Assembly (NCBI GenBank): GCA_963793275.1
Contig: CAWBZL010000003.1
Coordinates: forward strand, 62,001 to 126,000
Length of the DNA: 64,000 bases
Direction: 5' to 3'
Source of the DNA: Marinirhabdus sp963793275
GTDB taxonomy: Bacteria; Bacteroidota; Bacteroidia; Flavobacteriales; Flavobacteriaceae
Program-made: the position numbers and the translations under genes
Shown: piece by piece, positions 19,217 to 27,298 of the stretch
Position numbering within the stretch: the stretch's first letter is position 1
How the letters are laid out: each line of letters begins with the position of its first letter
The notes under the pieces: model-generated
The model's database searches: none
What the model saw: only the letters and a program-made list of their open reading frames with translations
What the model was told of the DNA's origin: nothing

Positions 19217-20470
19217 TTAGTCGAAATATTCTCCTGTATCATATAACATTCCACATTTGGTGCATCGGTAATGCCAAGATAGTCCGCCTCCATATCTAGA
19301 ATGACGATAAAAACCATTATCCTCGTCAAAATTATGATAACCTTCTTGACAGATTTGTACAATAGGTTCCTTTTTACTTTCTTCCAATATTTTGGTTTTT
19401 TCTTCTTCCCAAAGGAAATGGTCAGGAAAGAAGTCTATAAACTCAATATCTTTAATTTTTTCATCATTTGTGTCAACAACACCTTCGTATATAAACAGCA
19501 CCTTATGGTCAAAAATTAAATGTCCATCTTCATCATAATTCTCTTGATAAAATCTATTTCGCTTTTTAAGAGGATTTTTTTTGTATTTCAAGAATTCCTC
19601 TTTATTATCATCTTTATTGTAAACCGCCTTTACGGAAATTGCTAGGCTAAACTGTATTTTATAATTGTCTGGTGCTAAGTTTTTAGTAACATAATAATCG
19701 TGAACTTCTATACCTTTTATAGTTAATTCCTTTACATCAGGTGTTTGTGCATAATCCTTGTCGGAATAAAATCCAGATATATAACTTGGAAAGCACTTTA
19801 TATCTTTTATCAGCTCCTTTTTAACTTCCTTTTCCGTAACACTTGATAAAACAAACTCCTCGTTTACAAATTTGAATTGAGGTCCAAATTCTTTTAAGAA
19901 ATCTGGTATTGTTTTAAAGAAATGTAAATTTTTAATTTGTTTTTCGGCTAAAACTTTTTGTATATGTTTATGTTCAGTAAAAAAATCATCATCTGTTATT
20001 AATACTATTTGACTTTCTTCTTGAGATATAGCAAATTGAATTAAGTCATTAGCGATAAGATAATCTCGTGTATTATCTTTTCTTCCATTAACTCTCTTAT
20101 TTTCTAATAAAAAATTGATTAAATCATTTGAACTTTGCAATTCTTGACCTACAATTTGCTTGTGTATTTTGAACTGTTCAGCTGATTTTTGAAATCCAAG
20201 TTCAATTTCTGCGGTTAAATCCGGGATTCCTTTTGCTTCTATAAAAGCACTACTCTCTAAATTCGATTTGATTTTATCATAGTCTTTTTTCAGTCTGTCG
20301 TAAATGTCTTTTTTGTAAAAATCAAGTAATTCCCTTTTTACAACAGTCAAAAGACCAAATTCATTGTAGGTTCCATCCAAAAAATCTTTCAACCTTTTGA
20401 AATCTTGATTTTCAACAAAGTTTTGACCAAGTTGTCTATAAATATTTGAATCTAAAAATACGAATGTCAT
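19217..20470 (-). CDS. Cassette c14: PIN-like (DUF4935-type) protein
   Basis: The 417-residue protein starts TFVFLDSNIYRQLG, a typical first acidic residue of a PIN nuclease fold, followed by an acidic helix (VVKRELLDFYKK), DYLIANDLIQFA and LITDDDFF, in the order expected for PIN active-site Asp/Glu residues. The C-terminal half (from about residue 190) is different and ends in a CTKCGMLYD half zinc ribbon with other Cys and His residues just before it. Large PIN-like proteins of this kind include RNases in toxin or anti-phage settings; a defence role here is inferred. It is the largest cassette gene and it has its own start and stop inside the cassette. Confidence 0.7.
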   Translation of the reverse strand: MTFVFLDSNIYRQLGQNFVENQDFKRLKDFLDGTYNEFGLLTVVKRELLDFYKKDIYDRLKKDYDKIKSNLESSAFIEAKGIPDLTAEIELGFQKSAEQFKIHKQIVGQELQSSNDLINFLLENKRVNGRKDNTRDYLIANDLIQFAISQEESQIVLITDDDFFTEHKHIQKVLAEKQIKNLHFFKTIPDFLKEFGPQFKFVNEEFVLSSVTEKEVKKELIKDIKCFPSYISGFYSDKDYAQTPDVKELTIKGIEVHDYYVTKNLAPDNYKIQFSLAISVKAVYNKDDNKEEFLKYKKNPLKKRNRFYQENYDEDGHLIFDHKVLFIYEGVVDTNDEKIKDIEFIDFFPDHFLWEEEKTKILEESKKEPIVQICQEGYHNFDEDNGFYRHSRYGGGLSWHYRCTKCGMLYDTGEYFD

Positions 20471-20492
20471 AGTTTTATTTCAGCTTGCACAT

Positions 20493-20700
20493 AACGGTTT
20501 TGCATATGATACGGCGGGTCTTGAGCGGCAGAATCGGCAGTGCCAACATTTTGCGTCAGCGAAAGTGGGAAGCGCAGCGTGCGAATCAGCCGTGGGCAGT
20601 GGCGCCGCCACTACGTATTTATCCGCTTGACTAATGTACGATTATTTGTAGGAAATACAATTCACTTAACCATTGAACCCGCTGTATTATATGCGTTGTT
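20493..20700 (-). repeat. attC-like site, arm family A (cassette c13)
   Basis: On the plus strand: AAC, GGTTTT, arm GCATATGATACGGCGGGT, GC-rich centre, arm ACCCGCTGTATTATATGC, GTT, GTT; 208 bp. The centre carries AGTGGCGCCGCCACT, a perfect hairpin. Both arm mismatches are G.T on the plus strand. The tail (GACTAATGTACGATTA) is the same subtype as in the c7 site. Confidence 0.85.
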
Positions 20701-20708
20701 GGGCACAG

Positions 20709-21185
20709 TTATAATCGTAGTTTCAATTCTTTCAATATTTTTTCAGCTACTTCTTGAGTAAATTTTTGGTTTGAAATTGCTATATGACCATTATCAATTC
20801 TACCCAAGGAGGATACTGTAGATATATATTCATCATTGAAAACGAAGACAGCTTTATCCTGATTCTTATACATTCGTTCTGTGGCATCCGCTAATCTCAT
20901 TTGAGATTCTCCTTCATAGATCATTTGAATAATTATTACTTCTTTTCCACCCCAATTCTTTTCTTCTATTTTTAAGTCAATTGATTCATTACTTGTTATA
21001 ATTGGTTGTTTTTCAATAAAGACGAAATTGTCAGTGTATTTATCCAATATTTTATAATTATCATTTTGTTCTTCAGTGATAAAATACCAACCATTTTCAA
21101 GTTTTGTTTTATTTGAAATTTTTGATTTAGTTCCGCAAGACAGGACTAAAATAAATACTAATAATGTCAGAAAGTGTTTTTTCAT
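20709..21185 (-). CDS. Cassette c13: lipoprotein
   Basis: The ATG at 21185 gives MKKHFLTLLVFILVLSCGTKSK, a lipoprotein signal with Cys at the lipobox; an ATG further upstream lies in the neighbouring repeat and is rejected. The 158-residue product ends EVAEKILKELKLRL just inside the cassette. I recognise no domain. Export to the envelope as a lipoprotein is the only role supported. Confidence 0.72.
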   Translation of the reverse strand: MKKHFLTLLVFILVLSCGTKSKISNKTKLENGWYFITEEQNDNYKILDKYTDNFVFIEKQPIITSNESIDLKIEEKNWGGKEVIIIQMIYEGESQMRLADATERMYKNQDKAVFVFNDEYISTVSSLGRIDNGHIAISNQKFTQEVAEKILKELKLRL

Positions 21186-21196
21186 AAATTGTGCCC

Positions 21197-21402
21197 AACG
21201 GTTTTGCATATGATACGGCGGGTCTTGGGCGGCAGCTTCGGCAGTGCCAACATTTTGCGTCAGCGAAAGTGGGAAGCGCAGCGTGCGAATCAGCCGTGGG
21301 CAGTGGCGCCGCCACTACGTATGTATCCGCTGTACCAAATTTTCTATAAAGTTAGGAAATTTAATTAAAGACGAATGTGACCGCTGTATTATATGCGTTG
21401 TT
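21197..21402 (-). repeat. attC-like site, arm family A (cassette c12)
   Basis: This has the same arms and 6/3 spacers as the other family A sites; 206 bp. Flanking cores are GTGCCCAAC (end of c13) and GTTGCCCACAG (start of c12). The tail subtype is the one with CTATAAAGTTAGG. Confidence 0.85.
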
Positions 21403-21433
21403 GCCCACAGTACTTTTGGTTTCTTATTGAAAA

Positions 21434-22195
21434 TTATTTTTGATTTTTCATTGCTTTTAATTTAGCTTTTAACATTGATAAAGTAGTCACCTCTTGGGAG
21501 TCCATTTTATCTGGTTGTCCACCATATATTCCCTCCAATAATTCCGAACATTCATCATTACTAATTAATCTTTTATTTCTTAATAAATATTTAATAGCAT
21601 CCTGGTTCTTAATATTAGATATTATTTTTTTTCTTAATGATATGGGATTATGAATATTTCCTGAGAATAGCTGATGTTGATAATCAAAACAAGTTTGGTT
21701 CAAAAAGGTTGGAACAATTCTCCTTGCCTTAGCTAAATTTAGTGAATCAACATATGGTTTAATAAAAGTATCTGTACTCAAATCAACACTAACTGTGTAT
21801 TTATATCTACTTGGAAATTCATCAATTTTTTTAAATTCAATAACCTCATCCAAAACATCACTTTTTGCACGTACTTTTAATCTGCTACCATTTATTTCTA
21901 TAATCTCGCAATAAATTTTCTTTCCAATATCGCTACTTACATCTTTGGGGTGATTTAAAATTTCCTTGTAGGTCATTATATATTCACAATCAGAAATCCA
22001 TTTAATTGAACTTTTAATAATAATATTGTCAAATGGATTCGTTTCAATTTGTAGAGAATCTTTTCTAATTATTTTTTCTGGTCTATCAAAATTTACATAT
22101 TCAAATTCACCTGTCCGAAAATCTAAACAATCTTTTTTTTGAGCTTGACTACTCAAAGAATAAAGAAGAATAATCAAATAAATTAATTTTTTCAT
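21434..22195 (-). CDS. Cassette c12: exported protein of unknown function
   Basis: The start at 22195 gives a signal peptide (MKKLIYLIILLYSLSSQAQ) and a 253-residue product; the longer frame upstream reads into the repeat. The mature N-terminal part (KDCLDFRTGEFEYVNFDRPE, then CEYIMTYKEI) is typical of small Bacteroidota exported proteins, and the C-terminal half (about residues 150-253) is helical and polar. No catalytic motif is visible. Confidence 0.7.
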   Translation of the reverse strand: MKKLIYLIILLYSLSSQAQKKDCLDFRTGEFEYVNFDRPEKIIRKDSLQIETNPFDNIIIKSSIKWISDCEYIMTYKEILNHPKDVSSDIGKKIYCEIIEINGSRLKVRAKSDVLDEVIEFKKIDEFPSRYKYTVSVDLSTDTFIKPYVDSLNLAKARRIVPTFLNQTCFDYQHQLFSGNIHNPISLRKKIISNIKNQDAIKYLLRNKRLISNDECSELLEGIYGGQPDKMDSQEVTTLSMLKAKLKAMKNQK

Positions 22196-22207
22196 TGTAT
22201 TGTGGGC

Positions 22208-22413
22208 AACGTGTTTGCATATGATACGGCGGGTTTTTAGCGGCAGCATCGGCAGTGCCAACATTTTGCGCCAGCGAAAGTGGGAAGCGCAGCGTGCGAA
22301 TCAGCCGTGGGCAGTGGCGCCGCCACTACGTAATTATCCGCTGTACCAAATATTTTATAAAGTTAGGAAATTTAATTTAAGCCGAATGTGACCGCTGTAT
22401 TATATGCGGTGTT
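22208..22413 (-). repeat. attC-like site, arm family A (cassette c11)
   Basis: This is a 206-bp site with the family A arms; its first spacer reads GTGTTT instead of GGTTTT and the last one is GGT. Flanking cores are TGTGGGCAAC and GTTACCCAACG. The stop codon of the c11 gene lies inside the closing core. Confidence 0.83.
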
Positions 22414-22756
22414 ACCCAACGTTTTTTTCTCGATTATATAATTCAGTTTCATTTCTCTCGAAAGCTGGTTTTGCTATAATTCCTTCCCAATTTTTATCAA
22501 TTTGCGGAAATTCAATTAGCATTTTTTCGATAAAATTCCGCCAGCCTTCAAACTCTTCTGTTGCAAATGCGGTTAGATTATTAAACTCGATTTTTAAACA
22601 AATATCATCTACTGTAAATCTGTCAACTTTAAATCCTGTCAGTTTTTGAATTTCTGACCATTGAATTTGTGTTATTTCTCCGTCATAATTGAGTTGAAAT
22701 CCGTTCTCAATAAGCTCGATTTTTTCAATCCGTTTTTTCTTTTTGCTCCAGAACAT
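22412..22756 (-). CDS. Cassette c11: second gene, cytoplasmic protein
   Basis: The product has about 114 residues (MFWSKKKKRIEKIEL) with an alternating hydrophobic pattern (WSEIQKLTGFKVD, EEFEGWRNFIEKML) and no signal peptide. Its TAA stop is the TTA at 22412-22414, which forms part of the conserved GTT core, so the recombination site supplies the stop codon. It follows the first c11 gene with virtually no gap. Confidence 0.65.
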   Translation of the reverse strand: MFWSKKKKRIEKIELIENGFQLNYDGEITQIQWSEIQKLTGFKVDRFTVDDICLKIEFNNLTAFATEEFEGWRNFIEKMLIEFPQIDKNWEGIIAKPAFERNETELYNREKNVG

Positions 22757-22758
22757 TA

Positions 22759-23070
22759 TCAAATGCTTTTAGTCATTGAAATCGTTATCATTATTGCGAT
22801 GTACAAAAACGGTATTGCGCTTAAAAAAATCCAAATCAAATTGTCTTTAAAATCAAATTTATGTTTAGCAATCAATTGTATTGTGTTAATAATAGACCAT
22901 AAAATTCCGCCATAAAATAAAATCAGAAATAGCCAATTGCCTATACTATAAATCCAAGTTCCTCTAAAAGGTTCAACTGCATATTTAATAAAAAGTCCAA
23001 TTAAACAGATTCCGATAATGAGAATTCCGCTTTTTTTAGTCCAATTTATATTTTTAGCTTCAATGTTCAA
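22759..23070 (-). CDS. Cassette c11: first gene, membrane protein
   Basis: The protein has three hydrophobic helices (GILIIGICLIGLFIKYAV, IGNWLFLILFYGGILWSI and IWIFLSAIPFLYIAIMITI). No ATG lies inside the cassette. The frame stays open to an ATG at 23103 in the neighbouring attC; a TTG at 23070 is an in-cassette alternative and is used here. It overlaps or abuts the second c11 gene, so the two are probably translated together and may act as a pair. Confidence 0.6.
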   Translation of the reverse strand: MNIEAKNINWTKKSGILIIGICLIGLFIKYAVEPFRGTWIYSIGNWLFLILFYGGILWSIINTIQLIAKHKFDFKDNLIWIFLSAIPFLYIAIMITISMTKSI

Positions 23071-23090
23071 TTTTTGTTCAAATGTTGGGT

Positions 23091-23297
23091 AACGGGTTTG
23101 CATATGATACGGCGGGTTTTGAGCGGCAGCTTCGGCAGTGCCAACATTTTGCGTCAGCGAAAGTGGGAAGCGCAGCGTGCGAATCAGCCGTGGGCAGTGG
23201 CGCCGCCACTACGTATTTATCCGCTGTACCAATTTTTCTATAAAGTTAGGTAATTTAATTTAAGACGAATGTGACTCGCTGTATTATATGCGGTGTT
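23091..23297 (-). repeat. attC-like site, arm family A (cassette c10)
   Basis: This is a 207-bp family A site. It is identical by eye to the site at 30621-30827, including the variant CTCGCTG at the second arm. It belongs to the duplicated cassette unit. Confidence 0.85.
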
Positions 23298-23310
23298 GTG
23301 GTGTCGTTTT

Positions 23311-23826
23311 TTATTCTGTCAATCGGTTTAATTTTATTTCTCCGCTTTCTATTTTTAATTTCAAATTTTTGTCTTTATTCTTTTTCTTTTCATTCCAGCC
23401 ATCGTAAAGAAAAATTTTGTTTTTGTAATATTCGTTAGTAAAGTTTATTATATAAAAATTCTCCGAAACCCAATCAGCTAATATCAATCCATCACTTTCT
23501 TCAAAATCAATCCCATTGCTGTGAAACAATTCCATAATGTTTTGTTCTCCGCTTTCTTGGTCAGAATAACAGCGAATTATTTTTTCAAGATACAGTTTAT
23601 GGTCAATTATTCTCCAAATTGCTCGATATCCTCTCCAACACCCTGTGCTTGGTGCTGTCGCTCTTGTATTTCCGAATGGTCGCTTTTCTAATACTAATTT
23701 TTCTAAGGGAAATGTTTTTAGATAAATTGTATCGTTTTCAATGATTAATAAGTCCGTTTCTTGTTCAGTCGCAAAAGCTGAAAAAGTCAGACTTACTAAA
23801 AATATAAATGTCAATATTTGTTTCAT
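23311..23826 (-). CDS. Cassette c10: exported protein, duplicate of the c1 gene
   Basis: The ATG at 23826 gives a signal peptide (MKQILTFIFLVSLTFSAFA) and a 171-residue product containing RATAPSTGCWRGYRAIW and a lysine-rich C-terminus. Family unknown. The translation is identical to the gene at 30841-31356, 7,530 bp away. The upstream part of the longer frame (beyond 23826) reads into the core site and is not expected to be translated. Confidence 0.72.
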   Translation of the reverse strand: MKQILTFIFLVSLTFSAFATEQETDLLIIENDTIYLKTFPLEKLVLEKRPFGNTRATAPSTGCWRGYRAIWRIIDHKLYLEKIIRCYSDQESGEQNIMELFHSNGIDFEESDGLILADWVSENFYIINFTNEYYKNKIFLYDGWNEKKKNKDKNLKLKIESGEIKLNRLTE

Positions 23827-23852
23827 TTTCGATTTTTCGTCAAATGCACCAC

Positions 23853-23975
23853 AACGGTTTTGCATAAAGTTCCGTTGCGGAACTTCCAGACCAATTTACA
23901 TGAAATTTCCCTCATTTCCCGCCTGCGAGGATTATCCGATTAGGATAATTTGAGCAATGGACTTTATGCGTTGTT
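23853..23975 (-). repeat. attC-like site, arm family C (cassette c9)
   Basis: On the plus strand: AAC, GGTTTT, arm GCATAAAGTTCCGTTGC, centre, arm GCAATGGACTTTATGC, GTT, GTT; 123 bp. The second arm is one base shorter, leaving one unpaired base, like the extrahelical bases of integron attC. Family C occurs only on the three repeat-bearing non-coding cassettes. Confidence 0.82.
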
Positions 23976-24269
23976 ATATGCTGTGCCGACACGTACAACT
24001 TTTCACGTACAGTTCTGCTTTAATTTGATAAAGTCAGTTTGAGTGAAAACAGTTAGTTTTTAAGTCAGCGCAACGATTCCATATTGCTTGTTAAAAACCA
24101 TTTTTTTCAAATCGGCGCGACGATTCCAAAAAGCTTGTCAGAAGTCAGTTTTTTAAATCAGCGTATAGATTGCGTGCAGCTAGTCAAAAATCATTTTTAT
24201 TCAGCGAAAGAGATGAATTCAGTCGCAAATTTGTCAGTTTTGACGCAATTCAGAGGCATAGCATATAAC
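23973..24269 (-). other. Cassette c9: non-coding, degenerate internal repeats
   Basis: The ends GTTATATGC and GCATATAAC are exact complements. There is no credible gene: the only frame of note is 65 codons on the opposite strand through repeats. The body contains variants of TCAGCGCAACGATTCC followed by TTGTCAAAAGTCAGTTT at irregular spacing (near 24068, 24115 and 24168). It shares its opening (TGTGCCGACACGTACA) and closing (ATTCAGAGGCAT) with c6. It may encode a structured RNA or be a remnant. Confidence 0.6.
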
Positions 24270-24389
24270 GGTTGTGTATAAAGTTCCGTTGCGGAACTTC
24301 CAGACCAATTTACATGAAATTTCCCTCATTTCCCGCCTGCGAGGATTATCCGATTAGGATAATCTGAGCAATGGACTTTATGCGTTGTT
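24267..24389 (-). repeat. attC-like site, arm family C (cassette c8)
   Basis: This 123-bp site differs from the c9 site by few bases, for instance GGTTGT as the 6-nt spacer and GTATAAAG at the arm start. Flanking cores are GCATATAAC and GTTATGTTTTG. Confidence 0.82.
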
Positions 24390-24755
24390 ATGTTTTGTGG
24401 CGACACAGACTGTTTTTCACGTACAGTTCGGCTATAATTGTTTAAAATCAGCGCAACGATCGCATACAGAATTTCAAAAGTCAGTTTGGATGTAAATTAG
24501 TTTGTTTTTAAATCAGCGCAACCATTACGCACAGATTGTCAAAAGTCGGTTTAAATGTATGTCAGTTTACTTTCAAATCAGCGCAACGATAACGTACAGA
24601 TTGTCAAAAGTCGGTTTGAATGTAAATCAGTTTGTTTTCAAATCAGCGCAACGATTGCGCGTAGCTTGTCAAAAGTCAGTTTTTATTCCGTCTGAGTAAT
24701 AAAATCAGTCGAAAATTATTCTGTTATGACCCAATTCGGAGCCATAAAATATAAC
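24387..24755 (-). other. Cassette c8: non-coding, four 65-bp tandem repeats
   Basis: The GCGCAAC marker recurs at 24451, 24516, 24581 and 24646, an exact 65-bp period. Each unit contains AATCAGCGCAACGAT, then about 8 variable bases, then TTGTCAAAAGTCGGTTTGAA. Because 65 is not a multiple of three, the repeat is not selected as protein. The cassette ends (GTTATGTTTTGTGGC and GCCATAAAATATAAC) are complementary with two mismatches. Confidence 0.65.
24451..24710. repeat. 65-bp tandem repeat, four copies
   Basis: Four head-to-tail units with an exact 65-bp spacing between equivalent positions lie inside cassette c8. Units differ mainly in the bases after CAACGAT. Shorter, less regular relatives occur in c9 and c6. 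Confidence 0.75.
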
Positions 24756-24960
24756 GGTTTTGCATATGATACGGCGGGTCTTGAGCGGCAGCTTCGGCAG
24801 TGCCAACATTTTGCGTCAGCGAAAGTGGGAAGCGCAGCGTGCGAATCAGCCGTGGGCAGTGGCGCCGCCACTACGTAATTATCCGCGTGACTAATTTACG
24901 ATTAATTGTAAGAAATATAATTCACTTAACCATTTAACCCGCTGTATTATATGCGGTGTT
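24753..24960 (-). repeat. attC-like site, arm family A (cassette c7)
   Basis: This 208-bp family A site shares its tail subtype (GACTAATTTACGATTA and TTCACTTAACC) with the c13 site. The closing spacer is GGT. Flanking cores are AATATAAC and GTTGGCAAACG. Confidence 0.85.
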
Positions 24961-24971
24961 GGCAAACGTTT

Positions 24972-25172
24972 TTATTTTTTTGATTTATTCCAAAAGTATC
25001 TTGTTCCAAGTAATAACCCTATTAAGAAAACAAAAGCCATTATTGTCAGATATGTCCTTTGAGGTGCAATATCAAGTGCATTAGATGTCATTATTCGGTA
25101 AGTCTCGGACATAGCTCCCAAAGACATAATTCCGAGTATAACTGCTATTATTTTGTAAAAGGGTTTATTCAT
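24972..25172 (-). CDS. Cassette c7: second gene, small membrane protein
   Basis: This 66-residue protein has two hydrophobic helices (IIAVILGIMSLGAM and LTIMAFVFLIGLLLG) and a short basic tail (RYFWNKSKK). It starts 4 bp after the stop of the CPCC-type gene in the same cassette. Function unknown. Confidence 0.62.
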   Translation of the reverse strand: MNKPFYKIIAVILGIMSLGAMSETYRIMTSNALDIAPQRTYLTIMAFVFLIGLLLGTRYFWNKSKK

Positions 25173-25176
25173 AATG

Positions 25177-25494
25177 TTATAATTTCAAATTTTTTAATTG
25201 GATTAGCTTTTCATCTTTAGACAACTTCTTTCCAAAAGTTAAATCGACTTTTCCATTTAACCATTTTTCTCGATAATTCTCCCAACTTTTTTCATATGGT
25301 GGCTCTCCGCTGTCGTCAAATCCATATTCAAATCCGCAATTACAAATGTCATATGATGGATGTCCGTTTTCATCGTAAGGTCGCCATTCTTTATCAATCG
25401 CTTTTTCTCCGCAAACTGGACAATAACAAAATCCGTCAGAACTAATTTTTAATTCAACTTTTTCTCCATTCCAAGTATTTATCGTTTCTGTTTT
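25177..25494 (-). CDS. Cassette c7: CPCC-type cysteine-rich zinc-ribbon protein
   Basis: CYCPVCGEKA followed 19 residues later by YDICNCGFEYGFDDSGEPP matches the pattern of the cysteine-rich CPCC family (two CxxC-like knuckles, then an acidic Asp/Gly stretch), and it continues with WENYREKWLNGK. These are small zinc-binding proteins of unknown role, often near immunity or polymorphic-toxin genes. No ATG exists inside the cassette: the frame reaches back to 25569 in the repeat, while a TTG at 25494 just inside the cassette is the more likely start. Confidence 0.65.
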   Translation of the reverse strand, partial: KTETINTWNGEKVELKISSDGFCYCPVCGEKAIDKEWRPYDENGHPSYDICNCGFEYGFDDSGEPPYEKSWENYREKWLNGKVDLTFGKKLSKDEKLIQLKNLKL

Positions 25495-25506
25495 CAAATG
25501 TTTGCC

Positions 25507-25629
25507 AACGGTTCTGCATAAAGTTCCGTTGCGGAACTTCCAGACCAATTTACATGAAATTTCCCTCATTTCCCGCCTGCGAGGATTATCCGATTAGGAT
25601 AATCTGAGCAATGGACTTTATGCGTTGTT
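25507..25629 (-). repeat. attC-like site, arm family C (cassette c6)
   Basis: This is the third 123-bp family C site, with GGTTCT as 6-nt spacer. Flanking cores are TTTGCCAAC and GTTATATACTG. Confidence 0.82.
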
Positions 25630-26045
25630 ATATACTGTGCCGACACGTGCAGCTTGTCACGTACAGTTCGGCTTTAATTTGATAAAGTCAGTTTGAGTGA
25701 AAATAGTTAGTTTTAAGTCAGCGCAACGGATCCGCACTGCCTGTTAATAATCAGTTTTTTCAAATCGGCGCGACGATTCCAAACAGCTTGTCAAAAGTCA
25801 GTTTGAGTCGGCAACCCAATCCGTTTAGATAATCAGTACGGCTTTTGAATCCGCGCGATAATCGGCTTTGTTTTTATCAATTTTTATTCAGCCAAAGTGA
25901 TAAAATTAGTCTTAAACTGGTCATTTTTGAGGAAATTCATGTATTATACTGATATAGGTTGACCTTTTTTCAGGTTAATTTTGCACGTTCAAAAGATTTT
26001 TTTTGCCGTTTAGAAGGCAAAAAATAATTTGAACTGGGTCTGTTT

Positions 26046-26819
26046 TTAAATTGTTAGTTCAGGTAAATTTACTTTATTTTTTCGATAGGACTTGTATTTG
26101 ATGTTTGGGTTTAAATGGACCTCTGCCGGTTTTCTTAGATCCAGGCTAAAATGCGTTCTTAGGTTATTGTAAATATAGACAGCCTGCTTTGTCATTTGTT
26201 GGGCGAGCTGTGTATTTTTGATAGTTTTCTTAAGGCCATATTCGTATTTGAGCGTTCTATTGATACGTTCAGCAACAGCATTTTCGTAAGGATCATATTG
26301 CTCGGTCATACTCATTGTAATCCCGTTACTTTCTGCAAACTCTGTGTATTTAGGGTTACAGTATTGAAAACCTCTGTCTGAGTGATGAATCAGCTTTTTG
26401 TCAGGAAATTTCCTATTTTTAATAGCCATAGCGAGCGCCTTTGTGCAAAGAGATGTTCTCATATGGCTGTCTAGGTCATAACCCATAATTTGCTTTGAAT
26501 AGGCGTCTGTAACCAGTGCTAAATAGTTATGTCCATTTTCAGTTTTGATATAAGTGATATCGCTTACCCAGAGCTGTTCTGGTCTAGTGGGAACTTTTTC
26601 TTTTACCAGGTTTTTATATTTTTTGTACATATGATTTGAATTTGTTGTTGTGATGTAATTTTTCGATTTAGGGACTAACAACTTGTTTAGCCTTAAAAAG
26701 CGGTAAAACTTATCTCTACCTATTTTGATATCAGCGTTTATAAAGTCTTTTTTAAGAGCATCATAAAGCTTGATACCACCAGTTTTAGATCCTACTTTTT
26801 TACGGTAGTCCTTAACCAT
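26046..26819 (-). CDS. IS3-family transposase OrfB (DDE), copy 2
   Basis: This 257-residue product differs from copy 1 at only a few positions (for example KEKVPTRPE for KNKVPTRPE, and QQMTKQ for QQITKQ). The DDE residues are intact: WVSDITY, HHSDRGF and YENAVAE. It is expected to be made as an OrfAB fusion. Confidence 0.92.
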   Translation of the reverse strand: MVKDYRKKVGSKTGGIKLYDALKKDFINADIKIGRDKFYRFLRLNKLLVPKSKNYITTTNSNHMYKKYKNLVKEKVPTRPEQLWVSDITYIKTENGHNYLALVTDAYSKQIMGYDLDSHMRTSLCTKALAMAIKNRKFPDKKLIHHSDRGFQYCNPKYTEFAESNGITMSMTEQYDPYENAVAERINRTLKYEYGLKKTIKNTQLAQQMTKQAVYIYNNLRTHFSLDLRKPAEVHLNPNIKYKSYRKNKVNLPELTI

Positions 26820-26839
26820 TATGATTAGTTTTTGATGGT

Positions 26840-27298
26840 CTAGTTGTTGTTTTTGTTGGGTTTTGATTCTTTTGTAGAAGGCTTGTTTACTGATCCCAAA
26901 GCATTGATAGAGCCATTTTCTTTTAAACGGTTTTTCTTCTTTAGCTCTATCTCTTTTGCTAATGATTTGGGCAACGAGTTTTTTGACATATCGACGCCTG
27001 TAATGAGTTCCATCTCAGCAATGATATCTTGCTGGAAGTCCTTTACGAACTCTAGTTCTTCAATCTTTTCCTTTAGCTTCTTAATCTCATCGTTTTTACT
27101 CATACCTGTGTTTTGTTGTACTAAGGTACTGTATTTTCTCAGCCAATAGTTAATAGTAGTTCTAGGAACGTCATATTTTTTAGAGGCGAAGTTTGCAGAG
27201 ATCTGACCGTTTAGGATTTGGTCAACGACTAAAAGTTTAGTCTCTAAAGTTGCCTTTTGATAGCTTTTTTTTAGCCAGTGGTCTTTTTGAGTTTTCAT
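26840..27298 (-). CDS. IS3-family OrfA, copy 2
   Basis: This 152-residue helix-turn-helix and coiled-coil protein is as in copy 1, with minor substitutions (ISANFASK, KEKIEELEF, DIIAEMEL). The TTTAAAA slippery site is conserved at the equivalent place (26921-26927), so both copies look competent for transposase production. Confidence 0.88.
   Translation of the reverse strand: MKTQKDHWLKKSYQKATLETKLLVVDQILNGQISANFASKKYDVPRTTINYWLRKYSTLVQQNTGMSKNDEIKKLKEKIEELEFVKDFQQDIIAEMELITGVDMSKNSLPKSLAKEIELKKKNRLKENGSINALGSVNKPSTKESKPNKNNN

Noticed and set aside
21174..21368. Recurring open frames of about 60-75 codons inside family A repeats (for example at 20540, 21174, 21244, 22200, 29111 and 30550)
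   Set aside because: They coincide with the conserved GC-rich repeat, appear in two frames and on the strand opposite the cassette genes, and vary at their ends according to the neighbouring cassette. Conservation is explained by the site itself.
24084..24281. Short genes in the non-coding cassettes at 24084-24281 and 24502-24699
   Set aside because: They read through tandem repeats whose period is not a multiple of three, on the strand opposite all cassette genes, without a recognisable start region.
24451..24710. CRISPR-like reading of the 65-bp repeats
   Set aside because: The conserved part is longer than a CRISPR repeat and the variable part is only about 8-10 bp, far shorter than a spacer.
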